A DNA stretch of 31,056 nt, taken from an uncultured Collinsella sp. Lineage in GTDB: Bacteria; Actinomycetota; Coriobacteriia; Coriobacteriales; Coriobacteriaceae. The DNA is taken from assembly GCA_900556605.1 (NCBI GenBank), contig USPC01000011.1:1-31056 (forward strand). The letters are read 5' to 3'. The notes beneath the pieces were generated by a model that was not told where the DNA came from, made no database searches, and worked only from the letters and a program-made list of their open reading frames with translations. Positions within the stretch are counted from its first letter, which is position 1. Each line of letters begins with the position of its first letter. A program made the translations under genes and the position numbers. This document shows positions 14,303 to 23,243 of this stretch, piece by piece.

Positions 14303-15240
14303 TAGGCAGCCTCAATACGATGCAGGATGTCCTCAACGACCTCATCGATCGTAAACTCGTCCATATCAAACCACACGATACGGTCATCGCGCTTAAACCA
14401 CGAAAGCTGACGTTTGGCATAGCGACGCGAACGCATCTTGATGAGTTCGCGAGCCTCATCCATGCTTATCAAGCCATTGAAAGCATCGATGATCTCTTTA
14501 TAGCCAATTGCCTGCATCGACGTCAGGGCATCTCCCAGCCCCTGCCCCATAAGACTGCGGACCTCATTGACAAGACCCTGCTCAAACATCATATCGACAC
14601 GCAGGTTAATGCGCTCGTAGAGCACCTTGCGATTACGCGTCAGACCAAACCATAGGGCATGATAATGCTCGCGCGGAACACTAAACTGACTTTTTTGCTG
14701 TGCATAGGAGATACCATCATCGTGCATTTCGAGCGCACGAATCACACGGCGCACGTTATGGGGATGAATAACAGCAGCCGATTCTGGGTCGCGCTCGGCA
14801 AGCAGGGCATGCAGTTCTTCCTCGCCAATACGCTCGGCAAGCTCCTGATAGCCCACACGGCGATCGTCCTCAAGTTCACCCGAGGGAAAGTCCATCTCAT
14901 CGAGGGCGGCCTTGAGATACAAGCCTGTACCCCCGCAAAACACCGGTAGGCGGCCCTCGCCCAGCAAGCGCTCAACATGCGCACGAGCGTCAGTCTGATA
15001 AAGCGCAGCAGAATATGCCACACCCGGCTCCACAATGTCGACGAGACGCAGCGGCGCCGTACACTCATCGGGCGCCATCTTTGCGGTACCGATGTCCATG
15101 CCGCGATAGATTTGCATCGCATCGCACGACAGCACTTCGGACGAAAGACGAGCGGCCAAACGGTCGGCAACATCACTCTTACCAACCGCCGTCGGACCGA
15201 CGATCGCAACGGCGGAAAGACCTGCCTCGGAAGAAACCAT
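14302..15240 (-). CDS. miaA: tRNA dimethylallyltransferase
   Basis: 312 residues. The P-loop GPTAVGKS lies at residues 15-22, followed by SCDAMQIYRGMDIGTAKM, which binds the tRNA and isoprenoid pyrophosphate. MiaA adds a dimethylallyl group to N6 of A37 in tRNAs reading UNN codons; MiaB, encoded just upstream, then thiomethylates it. The gene overlaps both neighbours by one base (TAATG at each junction), so miaB-miaA-hflX is a tightly coupled unit, an order also seen in other bacteria. Confidence 0.96.
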   Translation of the reverse strand: MVSSEAGLSAVAIVGPTAVGKSDVADRLAARLSSEVLSCDAMQIYRGMDIGTAKMAPDECTAPLRLVDIVEPGVAYSAALYQTDARAHVERLLGEGRLPVFCGGTGLYLKAALDEMDFPSGELEDDRRVGYQELAERIGEEELHALLAERDPESAAVIHPHNVRRVIRALEMHDDGISYAQQKSQFSVPREHYHALWFGLTRNRKVLYERINLRVDMMFEQGLVNEVRSLMGQGLGDALTSMQAIGYKEIIDAFNGLISMDEARELIKMRSRRYAKRQLSWFKRDDRIVWFDMDEFTIDEVVEDILHRIEAA

Positions 15241-16616
15241 TAGCGCGGCTCGCCCACAACGGAACCGGACAAATACCAGGTCTTGGCAACATCAACGTCA
15301 ACATCAACGATCTTGCCAACAAGCTGATCGATGCTGTAACCCTCGGGGATAGGCGCATGCACGGTCTGATTCTTGGGACTCTTGCCAAGCAGGACCGTGT
15401 CGTTCTTTTTACTCGTTCCCTCAATGAGCGCCGGCACCACAGTATGAAGCTCACCCTGGTTATACTCGTGTGCCGTGGTCTCGATAACCTTAACCAGGCG
15501 GTTGAAACGCTCGAGAATAACCTCATGCGGCGTAGGATCGTCAATCTCTGCGGCCGGGGTACCGGCGCGCTTGGAATAGATGAAGGTATAGGCCTGGGCA
15601 TAGCGGACCGTCTCGGCAAGCGAGAGCGTCTGCTCAAAGTCTTCTTCAGTCTCGCCTGGGAAGCCAACGATAATGTCGGTCGAGAGCGCGATATCGGGCA
15701 TACGGTTGCGAATGCGATCGACCAGGCCCAAATAGTCCTCACGTGTATAACGGCGATTCATCTCTTTGAGGATCCGCGTCGAACCTGACTGGACGGCCAA
15801 GTGCAGCTGCGGCATAACGGCAGGCGTCTCGGCCATGGCGTCGATGGTCTCGGGCAACAGGTCCTTGGGATGCGAAGACGTAAAGAAGATGCGCTCCACA
15901 CCCGTATCGCCCACGGCACGCAGCAGATCGGCAAAACGCGGCTTGCCAAACAGATCGCGACCATATGAGTTAACGTTTTGGCCCAGCAGCGTAATCTCAC
16001 GCACGCCCTGGCGCACCAAACCGGTCACCTCGTCGACAATCTCCTCGAAGGGGCGGCTCTTTTCGCGACCGCGCACGTACGGCACGATGCAATAGGTGCA
16101 GAAATTATTGCAGCCCGTCATGATGGGCACCCAAGCGTGATACTGGGTCTCTCGATGCCACGGCATGCTCATGGCATCCGTATCCTCATGCTCATTGGTG
16201 CGGATATGACGCTTGCCGTCAAGGAACGCCTCGGCAATGAGCTCGGCCACATGTGCGATAGAATGCGTGCCAAAGATGACATTGACGTTATCGACGTTGG
16301 TGAGCAGTCCCTCGCCATCACGCTGCGCGATGCAGCCGCCCACGGCAACCACACGCTTACCCGAAGGCGAAGGCGGCAGGCTTTTGCAGGAATTGCACTG
16401 ACCGTACAGGCGAGTATCGGCGGCCTCGCGCACGCAGCATGTCATGAAGACAACGATATCGGCATGCTCAAGATCGAGCGCCATGAGGCAACCATACGAA
16501 TCGAGCAGACCGCTCACGCGCTCAGAGTCGTGCTGATTCATCTGGCAGCCAAAGGTGCGGATAAAGTAGGTTTTACCGGCAAGAATATCGCGTACGGAAC
16601 GCTGATCCATGTGCAT
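15240..16616 (-). CDS. miaB: tRNA-2-methylthio-N6-dimethylallyladenosine synthase
   Basis: 458-residue radical-SAM methylthiotransferase acting on i6A37 of tRNA. The N-terminal UPF0004 domain carries C24 (FGCQMNQHDSE), C60 and the GGC Cys of the auxiliary [4Fe-4S] cluster. The radical SAM motif is GCNNFCTYCIVP, and a TRAM-like domain closes the C-terminus. Start is ATG 16616 (AGGA three bases upstream) or ATG 16610 (same site at nine bases); the second is equally plausible. It forms the head of the miaB-miaA-hflX set. Confidence 0.95.
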   Translation of the reverse strand: MHMDQRSVRDILAGKTYFIRTFGCQMNQHDSERVSGLLDSYGCLMALDLEHADIVVFMTCCVREAADTRLYGQCNSCKSLPPSPSGKRVVAVGGCIAQRDGEGLLTNVDNVNVIFGTHSIAHVAELIAEAFLDGKRHIRTNEHEDTDAMSMPWHRETQYHAWVPIMTGCNNFCTYCIVPYVRGREKSRPFEEIVDEVTGLVRQGVREITLLGQNVNSYGRDLFGKPRFADLLRAVGDTGVERIFFTSSHPKDLLPETIDAMAETPAVMPQLHLAVQSGSTRILKEMNRRYTREDYLGLVDRIRNRMPDIALSTDIIVGFPGETEEDFEQTLSLAETVRYAQAYTFIYSKRAGTPAAEIDDPTPHEVILERFNRLVKVIETTAHEYNQGELHTVVPALIEGTSKKNDTVLLGKSPKNQTVHAPIPEGYSIDQLVGKIVDVDVDVAKTWYLSGSVVGEPR

Positions 16617-16655
16617 AAGTCCTAACGTTGGGGAGCGAAACGAGGCTAGCAGAAG

Positions 16656-16973
16656 CTATGCCACAGGCTTAACATCATCCATGACGACGTTATCCATAGC
16701 AGCTCGATTGATCTGGTGAACGTAGATAGAAAGGCGGATGGCCGTGCGCGACTCCCCGTTAATGAGAATGTCGGAGAACACGGGCGCGCAGGAAATATCA
16801 AAACCGGTTGGGATCAAAAAACCGCGCGCGATGGCAACGGCCTTAATGGCCTGGTTGACAGCACCGGCGCCGACACACTGGATGTTGACGGGTACACCAT
16901 CCTTGACCATGCCGGCGATGGCGCCGGCAACGGACGCGGGCGATGATTTGCTTGATACCTTCAGGCAATCCAT
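16656..16973 (-). CDS. spoVS: Stage V sporulation protein S family protein
   Basis: 105 residues from ATG 16973, which has GGAG eight bases upstream; the frame continues 25 codons further without a ribosome site. The sequence LKVSSKSSPASVAGAIAGMVKDG ... GAGAVNQAIKAVAIARGFLIPTGFDIS is nearly diagnostic of SpoVS, an Alba-like small protein. In Bacillus it affects sporulation, but homologues occur in many non-sporulating bacteria, as expected here. It carries ~20 extra C-terminal residues beyond the usual end (HQINRAAMDNVVMDD). The position between an ATPase gene behind rny and miaB suggests an RNA- or nucleoid-related role; this is inference. Confidence 0.9.
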   Translation of the reverse strand: MDCLKVSSKSSPASVAGAIAGMVKDGVPVNIQCVGAGAVNQAIKAVAIARGFLIPTGFDISCAPVFSDILINGESRTAIRLSIYVHQINRAAMDNVVMDDVKPVA

Positions 16974-17047
16974 GAAGAAACTCCTGCATTTAAAAGTACG
17001 TTTTAACTGCAATAACTGTATCGTACCGAGAGGACTCGGTAAAGGCA

Positions 17048-18133
17048 CTATTCCTCTTTGGCAAGATCGAAGGTCACAGTGATTCGATCACGCGAAACAC
17101 GAATCTTTGGGTCGCCGCAAAGGTTGAGATAGTACCTGGCGGCAAGGTCATTGAAGTCCCGCTCCACAGCACGCGAAAACTGTGCCATGTCATCCTTGGC
17201 AATACGTAGCCCGCGACGATCCTTCGCGAGATCGACAGGAGCCGGCGCATGCGAGGACGAATCACGCTCGCGCAGCAGACGCGCGGTCACACCGCGAACG
17301 GGCTTAATCTGCCCTGCCAAAATGCGATGTGCCGTGCGCTCGGACATCTCAAGACCCAAACCCGAGCAGATACGGATAAAGTCCTCGGCATCAGAGGCAA
17401 GGCCTAAACGATCGACAACCGGAAGCTCGCTCTCGTCATCAATAAACAGGAGACGAGACGTATCGAGCCGACTTGACGCCTGAGCATAAAGGGTCGCGGC
17501 AATCTCAGACGGAGAACCAAGATAGACATCGCAACCACGCAGCTCCTCGAGCGCAAACTCACAGGCAGCGCGAATAATATTATGCGGGCCGCGAGCACAG
17601 ACATAACGTCCGTCCTCATCCTTGACGGCCTGGGGCCAGCTGGACTGATCGGCACGCTCACTGAGGCGGTCGGCTGCAACGCTCACCTTAAAGGCTGAAC
17701 CAAGATCGACGCCGGACGTGACCACACGGGCCTCGTCGGTGTTCTGCTTGATCGAAAACAATGCCATGCCACGACCGTGAACGCCCCAACGGTCCATCTT
17801 CATGCTCTCGAGCTTGGAGGTAACGCGGGCATCGAAGATTCGCTCTTGCATATCCTGCGGAACGCCCGAACCGTTATCCAGAAAGACAAGCGTGCGGACG
17901 CCATCTTCCTTGGTCGTGGCGAGATAGACCTTGTCGGCGCCGGCATCGCGAGCATTACGGAGCATTTCGATGACGATATCCTCGACATGCTGAATGTCGT
18001 GTTTTGCCTGGCGCCGCTCGGCCTCCGAAACGCGGAGGCGGACATACCCCTCGCCAAGGTTCTCCTCGACGCGAAGGTTGCCCTCCCCCGACATCGACGC
18101 GATAAATGAGATGAGCTCGTTCGCGTCGCTCAT
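17048..18133 (-). CDS. GHKL-type ATP-binding protein of unknown function
   Basis: 361 residues. The first ~150 form a histidine-kinase-like ATPase fold: N box EMLRNARDAGAD (N60), DNGSG (86-90) and GVHGRGMALFSI (117-127). There is no dimerisation histidine, receiver or membrane segment, so it is not an ordinary sensor kinase. The remaining ~200 residues match nothing I recognise. It begins one base after the rny stop without a clear ribosome site, which implies coupling to RNase Y translation, and it precedes spoVS by 74 bp. The partnership with RNase Y is suggested by position only. Confidence 0.8.
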   Translation of the reverse strand: MSDANELISFIASMSGEGNLRVEENLGEGYVRLRVSEAERRQAKHDIQHVEDIVIEMLRNARDAGADKVYLATTKEDGVRTLVFLDNGSGVPQDMQERIFDARVTSKLESMKMDRWGVHGRGMALFSIKQNTDEARVVTSGVDLGSAFKVSVAADRLSERADQSSWPQAVKDEDGRYVCARGPHNIIRAACEFALEELRGCDVYLGSPSEIAATLYAQASSRLDTSRLLFIDDESELPVVDRLGLASDAEDFIRICSGLGLEMSERTAHRILAGQIKPVRGVTARLLRERDSSSHAPAPVDLAKDRRGLRIAKDDMAQFSRAVERDFNDLAARYYLNLCGDPKIRVSRDRITVTFDLAKEE

Positions 18134-18134
18134 G

Positions 18135-19685
18135 TTATTTAGCGATATCGACAGCGCGGCTCTCGCGAATCACGACGACGCGCACCTGACCGGGATACTC
18201 CATCTCTTCCTCGATCTGATGGGCGATATCGTGAGCCAGGACCGTGGACTGGGCATCGGAGATCTTGTCAGGCTGAACCATGACGTGGACCTCGCGACCA
18301 GCCTGCATGGCATAGGTACGCTCGACGCCTTCATGGGAGTTGGCAATCTCCTCGAGCTTCTCAAGACGCTTGATGTAGTTCTCGGCAGACTCGCGACGGG
18401 CACCGGGGCGAGAAGCAGAGACGGCATCAGCGGCCTGTACCAGGACATCGAACACCGTGTTGGGGTCAACATCGGCGTGGTGAGCCTCGATAGCGTGGAC
18501 GATAACGGGCTTCTCGCCATAACGGCGGGCAAGCTCGGCGCCGATGACGGCATGCGGGCCCTCGACGTCGTGGTCGATTGCCTTGCCCAGGTCATGAAGC
18601 AGGCCGGCGCGCTTGGCGGTCACAACGTCCAGGCCAAGCTCGGAAGCCATCACGCCGCAGAGATCAGAGACCTCGAGGGAGTGCTGAAGCACGTTCTGAC
18701 CAAACGAGGTACGGTAGCGCAAGGCACCAAGGGTCTTGACGATCTCGGGGTGCAGGTCGTGGATGCCGGTATCGAAGGCAGCCTGCTCGCCAGCCTCGCG
18801 CACGCGCTGCTGAACCAGGTCGGCAGCCTTGTGATACATCTCCTCGATGCGGGCAGGGTGAATGCGGCCGTCGGCGATGAGGTTCTCGAGGGCGACACGG
18901 GCGGTCTCACGACGGACCGGGTCGAAGCTCGAAAGAACGACGGTCTCGGGCGTGTCGTCGATCACGAGGTTGACGCCGGAAACCTGCTCGAAGGTGCGGA
19001 TGTTGCGACCCTCGCGACCGATGATACGGCCCTTGAGGTCATCAGAGGGAATGTGCACGGAGGTAACGGTGACCTCGGCAGTGTGGTCGGCAGCGCAGCG
19101 CTGAATCGCCAGGGACAGAATCTCCTGGGCGGTCTTGTGGCACTCGGCGCGAACCTGCTGCTCGGACTCGCGAATAATCGTGGCGGCCTCGTGGGTGACC
19201 TCACCGCGAACCTTATCGAGGAGCTCCTTGTGGGCGTCCTCGCGGGTCAGGTCGGCGATGCGCTCGAGCTCGGAGGTCTGCTTTGCGCAGAGCTCCTCGA
19301 GCTCGCGGGAGCGCTTCTCGACCTGACCGGCCTGGCTGGACAGCTGATGCTCGCGCTTGTCGAGAGCGTCGTTGCGGCGATCAAGGGATTCCTCGCGCTG
19401 CATCACGCGGTTCTCGAGCGTACGAATCTCGCTCTTACGCTGCTTGTCCTCGGCCTCGGCGGCCTGCTTGTTCTTGATGATCTCCTCTTTAGCCTCGAGC
19501 AGAGCCTCTTTTTTGAGGGTCTCGGCCTGACGCTTTGCATCACCGATCAGGGACTCAGCCTGTGCGTGTGCCGACTGGATCTTTTCGTCGGCCTCGTGAA
19601 GACTACCCTGCTTGGCGGTGCGCATGTAGGCAATGGCGGCGATGGCACCCAAAACGATGCCAACGAGCGCAGCGATGATAGGCAT
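18135..19685 (-). CDS. rny: Ribonuclease Y
   Basis: 516-residue membrane-anchored endoribonuclease that starts mRNA decay. One N-terminal helix (about residues 2-20) is followed by a long charged coiled coil, a KH RNA-binding domain ([15 protein letters not shown]) and an HD hydrolase domain with HDLGKAIDH near residue 362. ATG 19685 has AGGAG at five bases; an in-frame GTG two codons upstream overlaps that site and is less likely. The next gene follows after one base. RNase J at 29438-31009 gives this genome the RNase Y plus RNase J pair. Confidence 0.97.
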   Translation of the reverse strand: MPIIAALVGIVLGAIAAIAYMRTAKQGSLHEADEKIQSAHAQAESLIGDAKRQAETLKKEALLEAKEEIIKNKQAAEAEDKQRKSEIRTLENRVMQREESLDRRNDALDKREHQLSSQAGQVEKRSRELEELCAKQTSELERIADLTREDAHKELLDKVRGEVTHEAATIIRESEQQVRAECHKTAQEILSLAIQRCAADHTAEVTVTSVHIPSDDLKGRIIGREGRNIRTFEQVSGVNLVIDDTPETVVLSSFDPVRRETARVALENLIADGRIHPARIEEMYHKAADLVQQRVREAGEQAAFDTGIHDLHPEIVKTLGALRYRTSFGQNVLQHSLEVSDLCGVMASELGLDVVTAKRAGLLHDLGKAIDHDVEGPHAVIGAELARRYGEKPVIVHAIEAHHADVDPNTVFDVLVQAADAVSASRPGARRESAENYIKRLEKLEEIANSHEGVERTYAMQAGREVHVMVQPDKISDAQSTVLAHDIAHQIEEEMEYPGQVRVVVIRESRAVDIAK

Positions 19686-19877
19686 GCTCACTCCTTTTTA
19701 TGGATTCGTTACACAACAAAGCGAACCGTCCTTACGAACGGCTCGCGACATTTGAGTAATATGGGCGCAGCTTATGCGGGTCGGATACAGATAAACATAT
19801 AAACAAACTCATCACAGATGAGCACATATCACAAAGCAAATGACAGTGTTTATCGTACGTTGAACCACAACAACTGT

Positions 19878-19928
19878 CAAATAAATGGCCCCGGCACGGC
19901 GGCTAAAACGCGGTGAACGGCAGGGCCA
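19878..19928 (-). terminator. Possible terminator after recX
   Basis: On the minus strand TGGCCCTG (19928-19921) pairs with CGGGGCCA (19893-19886) over a long loop, followed by TTTATTTG. It would separate recX from rny. In the rest of 19692-19942 only a CTCATC/GATGAG mini-hairpin (19808-19822) and an imperfect ACCGT/ACGGC hairpin near 19728-19745 were seen; the rny promoter was not located. Confidence 0.4.
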
Positions 19929-19942
19929 CAAAACGCATACGC

Positions 19943-20635
19943 CTAAACCGCACATTCCTCGCGTTCGGCATCGAGACGTGCCTTAACGGCATCGGCGGCG
20001 ATGTGATACGAGAAGCCCTTGCCCATCAAAAACCGAACCAGTTTTTCGAATCCGCGCGTCTCTGGAACACGCCGCTTGGCGAGCAGGGCTGACGCACGCG
20101 CCAAATCGTCTTCGACGGCAAAATAATCCTCGGGATAACCGGGAATGTCATCGAGCACGACATGACGGCGCTTGAGCTCGGTCTCGATTTTGCGCTGTCC
20201 CCAACCGCGCCGCTTGCGCTCCTCGATAAAGTACGAGCAAAAGCGGTTCTCGTCTAAAAAGTGATACTCGGTGGCGCGCTCGACGGCGAAATCGATCGCG
20301 GGCTGGTGAAAGCCGTAGTGAGCCAGCTTGTCACGGACCTCACCCATCGCATGGTCGCGGCGCGATAACATCTCGGTCACCATGGTAAGCGCACATTTAC
20401 GCTCGATGAGCTGCACAGCCTCACGAAAGTTGTCCCAATCGCAGGGCAGATCGGGGCGATTTTTGACATACAGGCGCGCGACCCGCACGGGAATCCAAAT
20501 GGACCGCTCAAAACCGCCCTCAAGCTCACAATCGATATGTGCGCAAGGCTTTTTGGACGCATACCCGCTCGAGAACGAGGAGGCCGCCTTCTTATCGGGA
20601 AAGACGACCGTGGCCTCGGTCACCGTATACGACAT
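19943..20635 (-). CDS. recX: Regulatory protein RecX
   Basis: 230 residues, mostly helical, with the RecX repeats: ALTMVTEMLSRRDHAMGEVRDKLAHYGFHQPAIDFAVERATEYHFLDENRFCSYFIEERKRRGWGQRKIETELKRR. RecX binds the RecA filament groove and limits its activity. An N-terminal ~60-residue extension is present, longer than the shortest family members. It follows recA by 11 bp, the usual pairing, and should be SOS-induced with it. Assignment is firm from motif and position. Confidence 0.93.
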   Translation of the reverse strand: MSYTVTEATVVFPDKKAASSFSSGYASKKPCAHIDCELEGGFERSIWIPVRVARLYVKNRPDLPCDWDNFREAVQLIERKCALTMVTEMLSRRDHAMGEVRDKLAHYGFHQPAIDFAVERATEYHFLDENRFCSYFIEERKRRGWGQRKIETELKRRHVVLDDIPGYPEDYFAVEDDLARASALLAKRRVPETRGFEKLVRFLMGKGFSYHIAADAVKARLDAEREECAV

Positions 20636-20646
20636 GAGCGTAACCG

Positions 20647-21795
20647 CTACTCGTCGTCATCATCGAGCATGGCGGAACCATCGATGGCGTAAAGCTCGTC
20701 AAACTCCTCAGGCGCAGGCTGATCGGTCAGCTCGACCTCGGACGGAGCATCGTCATCAAACTCAAGTCCACAGGCAAGGCGGACCTTATGCTCAATCTCG
20801 TCGGCACAATCGGGGTGTTCGCGCAGGAACGCCTTGGCGGCCTCGCGACCGTTGCCGAGCTTGTCCTCGCCATAGGCAAACCAGGAGCCCATCTTCTTGC
20901 AGATACCGCACTCGACAGCCATGTCCAGAATCGAGCCCTCCTTAGAGATGCCCGTACCGTACATGATGTCGAACTCAGCAGATCGGAACGGAGCTGCCAC
21001 CTTGTTCTTAACGACCTTGGCGCGCACGCGGTTACCGATAACCTCGTCCTTAAGCTTAATGCTGTCGATGCGGCGAATGTCAATACGTACCGAAGAGAAG
21101 AACTTAAGGGCGCGGCCGCCCGTCGTGGTCTCGGGGTTGCCGAACATGACGCCGATCTTCTCACGCAGCTGATTAATGAAGATGCACGTCGTGTTGGACT
21201 TGGACAGCGAACCGGCGAGCTTGCGGAGCGCCTGGCTCATCAGGCGAGCCTGAAGACCGACCGTAGTATCGCCGATTTCTCCCTCGATCTCGGCACGCGG
21301 GGTCAGCGCGGCGACGGAGTCGACGACGATGGCATCGATGGCGCCGGAACGCACGAGCATGTCAACAATCTCGAGCGCCTGCTCGCCCGTATCGGGCTGG
21401 GAAATGAGCACCTCGTCGATATCCACGCCGATGCGCGCGGCATACGTGGGATCAAGCGCGTGCTCGGCATCGATAAATGCCACAACGCCACCCATTGCCT
21501 GGGCCTCGGCCAAGATCTCGAGCGAAAGCGTCGTCTTACCGGAGGACTCAGGACCGTAAATCTCGACGATACGGCCGCGCGGCACGCCGCCGATACCCAG
21601 CGCGGCATCGAGGGCCAGGGCGCCCGTGGGAATGGCCTCGACCTCGAGCTCGGGACCACCGTCGCCGTACCTCATGATGGAACCCTGGCCGAATTTCTTC
21701 TCGATCTCGGCCTTGGTGGTGGCGATCATCTCATCGCGCTCTTTACCCGTCGTGCGAGCATGAACGGTACGTACGGGACCTGAATTCTTGGCCAT
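20647..21795 (-). CDS. recA: Recombinase RecA
   Basis: 382-residue DNA-strand-exchange ATPase and coprotease for LexA. Walker [10 protein letters not shown] is at residues 81-89; the [19 protein letters not shown] (L1) and [17 protein letters not shown] (L2) DNA-binding loops are intact. The tail is strongly acidic (ends DDDDE), as usual. ATG 21795 has GGAGG about eight bases upstream. Its promoter carries a perfect SOS box. No intein or insertion is present. recX follows after 11 bp. Confidence 0.98.
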   Translation of the reverse strand: MAKNSGPVRTVHARTTGKERDEMIATTKAEIEKKFGQGSIMRYGDGGPELEVEAIPTGALALDAALGIGGVPRGRIVEIYGPESSGKTTLSLEILAEAQAMGGVVAFIDAEHALDPTYAARIGVDIDEVLISQPDTGEQALEIVDMLVRSGAIDAIVVDSVAALTPRAEIEGEIGDTTVGLQARLMSQALRKLAGSLSKSNTTCIFINQLREKIGVMFGNPETTTGGRALKFFSSVRIDIRRIDSIKLKDEVIGNRVRAKVVKNKVAAPFRSAEFDIMYGTGISKEGSILDMAVECGICKKMGSWFAYGEDKLGNGREAAKAFLREHPDCADEIEHKVRLACGLEFDDDAPSEVELTDQPAPEEFDELYAIDGSAMLDDDDE

Positions 21796-21825
21796 GAATA
21801 GCCCTCCTCTTAACAACCTGCATCG

Positions 21826-21854
21826 ATAATAAACGAACGGCTGTTCGTGGTCAA
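21826..21854 (-). promoter_or_regulatory. recA promoter with SOS box in the spacer
   Basis: On the minus strand, TTGACC (21854-21849) and TATTAT (21831-21826) are spaced by exactly 17 bp. The 14-bp SOS box lies wholly inside the spacer, so LexA would exclude RNA polymerase. Confidence 0.85.
21834..21847. promoter_or_regulatory. Perfect SOS (LexA) box of recA
   Basis: CGAAC-GGCT-GTTCG matches the actinobacterial consensus at all ten fixed positions. Confidence 0.92.
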
Positions 21855-21886
21855 CCGTTCAGGCCAATCATATGCAGGCGGTCTTT

Positions 21887-21947
21887 CCAAAACCCAACCA
21901 AACGCCGACCAAACACTGACCAAATGCTTGACCACAAAGGACCAAAT
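21887..21947. repeat. Helically phased ACCAAA repeats upstream of recA
   Basis: ACCAAA-C/T occurs at 21897, 21908, 21919 and 21941, with a degenerate copy ACCACAA at 21931 and CCAAAAC at 21887. Spacings are 11, 11 and 22 bp, about one and two DNA turns. They lie 33-100 bp upstream of the recA -35 element. This resembles a multi-site activator region or a bend; function unknown. Confidence 0.6.
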
Positions 21948-22021
21948 ATGAACAAGGCAGGCAAAAATACATCTACAACCAGCACAAACGCCAAATGAGC
22001 CTAAGGTCCCTATCTCCACAA

Positions 22022-22045
22022 TTAAGGGGCTCGGAGGCCCCTTAA
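22022..22045 (-). terminator. Terminator after cinA
   Basis: TTAAGGGGC (22022-22030) pairs with GCCCCTTAA (22037-22045) around a 6-nt loop, 8 bp beyond the cinA stop. The U-run is short because the stem itself ends in AAUU. It separates the rnj-cinA genes from recA, which has its own promoter. Confidence 0.65.
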
Positions 22046-22052
22046 AACACGT

Positions 22053-22589
22053 CTATTCCATAGAGTTGAGCACAAGGGCAATGCGACCCAATGCCTCCGT
22101 GACCGCATGGGCACGAACACACGAACGGTCGCCCTCATAGTGGCAGCGCACAGAGTCCACCACCGGCACGCCCCCATCGGCGGAACGATGCGCCCAGCCA
22201 ATATAGAAAGTGCCCGCCGGATCGTCCTCAGTGCCACCGCCGGGGCCGGCATAACCCGTTGCGCTCACTGCAATATCGCTCTGGTACAGCTCCAGCGAAC
22301 CCGCCGCCATCTCGCGCGCGGTCTGATGCGACACCGCGGTATAGCGGTCGAGCGTCTCCTGCTCAACACCAAGAACGCGATGCTTAATCTCATCGCAATA
22401 GGTCACCGCACCGCCACGCAGCACCGCCGAGGCGCCCGGGATATCGGCAATCGTCGATGCGATCATACCCGCCGTCAGCGACTCAGCCGTCGAAACCGTC
22501 ACGCCCCGAGCGCTCGCGCGCTCGACAATATCGCGCGCCAGCTCCTCGTTGTGTGCGGAAATCTGCTCAAAAGAGTCCGTCATACCCAC
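22053..22589 (-). CDS. cinA: CinA C-terminal domain protein (nicotinamide-nucleotide amidohydrolase)
   Basis: 178 residues covering only the CinA C-terminal (PncC) domain: TVSTAESLTAGMIASTIADIPGASAVLRGGAVTYCDEIKHRVLGV and SATGYAGPGGG. The domain deamidates nicotinamide mononucleotide in NAD recycling. The N-terminal molybdopterin-binding-like domain of full CinA is absent, which is common. It begins 6 bp after pgsA and precedes recA, the widespread pgsA-cinA-recA order; a competence role is not implied by the sequence. Confidence 0.92.
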   Translation of the reverse strand: MGMTDSFEQISAHNEELARDIVERASARGVTVSTAESLTAGMIASTIADIPGASAVLRGGAVTYCDEIKHRVLGVEQETLDRYTAVSHQTAREMAAGSLELYQSDIAVSATGYAGPGGGTEDDPAGTFYIGWAHRSADGGVPVVDSVRCHYEGDRSCVRAHAVTEALGRIALVLNSME

Positions 22590-22595
22590 CAGGAC

Positions 22596-23234
22596 CTAGA
22601 CCGAAAAGACGATCTTGCGGCAGTTCCAGAAGTACTGGGCGCCCGAGATAACGGTCAGGACAACGGCAACGGCGTACAGGAAGCGCGACACCGAGTAGAT
22701 GCCGAGCGTCAGCGCCACCGGGCCAAGGTGCAAGCCGGCCATAGCAAAAACGCACAGGTAACCGCAGATGGAGACCATCGTGGTTGCCGTCTTGTACTTG
22801 CCGAGCTTATCGGCCGCAACGACCACACCGGCAGCACTCGCGACCATGCGAAGGGCACTCACCAGCAGCTCACGGAACAGGATAATGAACACCGACCACA
22901 CGGTCACCGCGCCAAAATCCAAGAACAGCAGCAGGGCCGAGAACACCAGCAGCTTGTCGGCGATGGGGTCCAAGAACTTGCCGAAATCGGTGATCTCGTT
23001 GCGCGAGCGTGCCAGATAACCGTCGACCTTATCGGTGCACGACAGGATCACATACAGAATGAAGGCAGCGGCGGCGAGCGGGCCGTCGAAGGCACTCCAA
23101 TCCGTACCGGCAACACTCGTGTGAGAAAGCGCCGACACGATCATGAACACCGGGATAAAGACGATGCGAACGCACGTCACGATGTTGGCGGGCGTCCAGA
23201 CACTCGTCAGTTCCTTATTGCTCTCGTTAGCCAC
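22596..23234 (-). CDS. pgsA: CDP-diacylglycerol--glycerol-3-phosphate 3-phosphatidyltransferase
   Basis: 212-residue membrane enzyme making phosphatidylglycerol phosphate, the first step to phosphatidylglycerol and cardiolipin. The full signature is present (CTDKVDGYLAR ... FGKFLDPIADK). Multiple hydrophobic helices cover the rest. Compared with the paralogue at 1668-2372, this one has the standard PgsA opening (WTPANIVTCVRIVFIP) and the standard location between rimO and cinA, so it is the likely housekeeping enzyme. Gaps to rimO and cinA are 9 and 6 bp. Confidence 0.93.
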   Translation of the reverse strand: MANESNKELTSVWTPANIVTCVRIVFIPVFMIVSALSHTSVAGTDWSAFDGPLAAAAFILYVILSCTDKVDGYLARSRNEITDFGKFLDPIADKLLVFSALLLFLDFGAVTVWSVFIILFRELLVSALRMVASAAGVVVAADKLGKYKTATTMVSICGYLCVFAMAGLHLGPVALTLGIYSVSRFLYAVAVVLTVISGAQYFWNCRKIVFSV

Positions 23235-23243
23235 GACGCTCTC

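Noticed and set aside
16656..16973. SpoVS as a sign of sporulation
   Set aside because: The family is common in non-sporulating bacteria and no other sporulation gene is present.
17994..19802. 602-codon plus-strand open frame
   Set aside because: Antisense to RNase Y and the GHKL gene; Gly/Leu/Val/Asp-rich without recognisable motif.
22053..22589. Truncated cinA pseudogene
   Set aside because: The C-terminal domain occurs alone in many genomes; here it has intact motifs and operon position.
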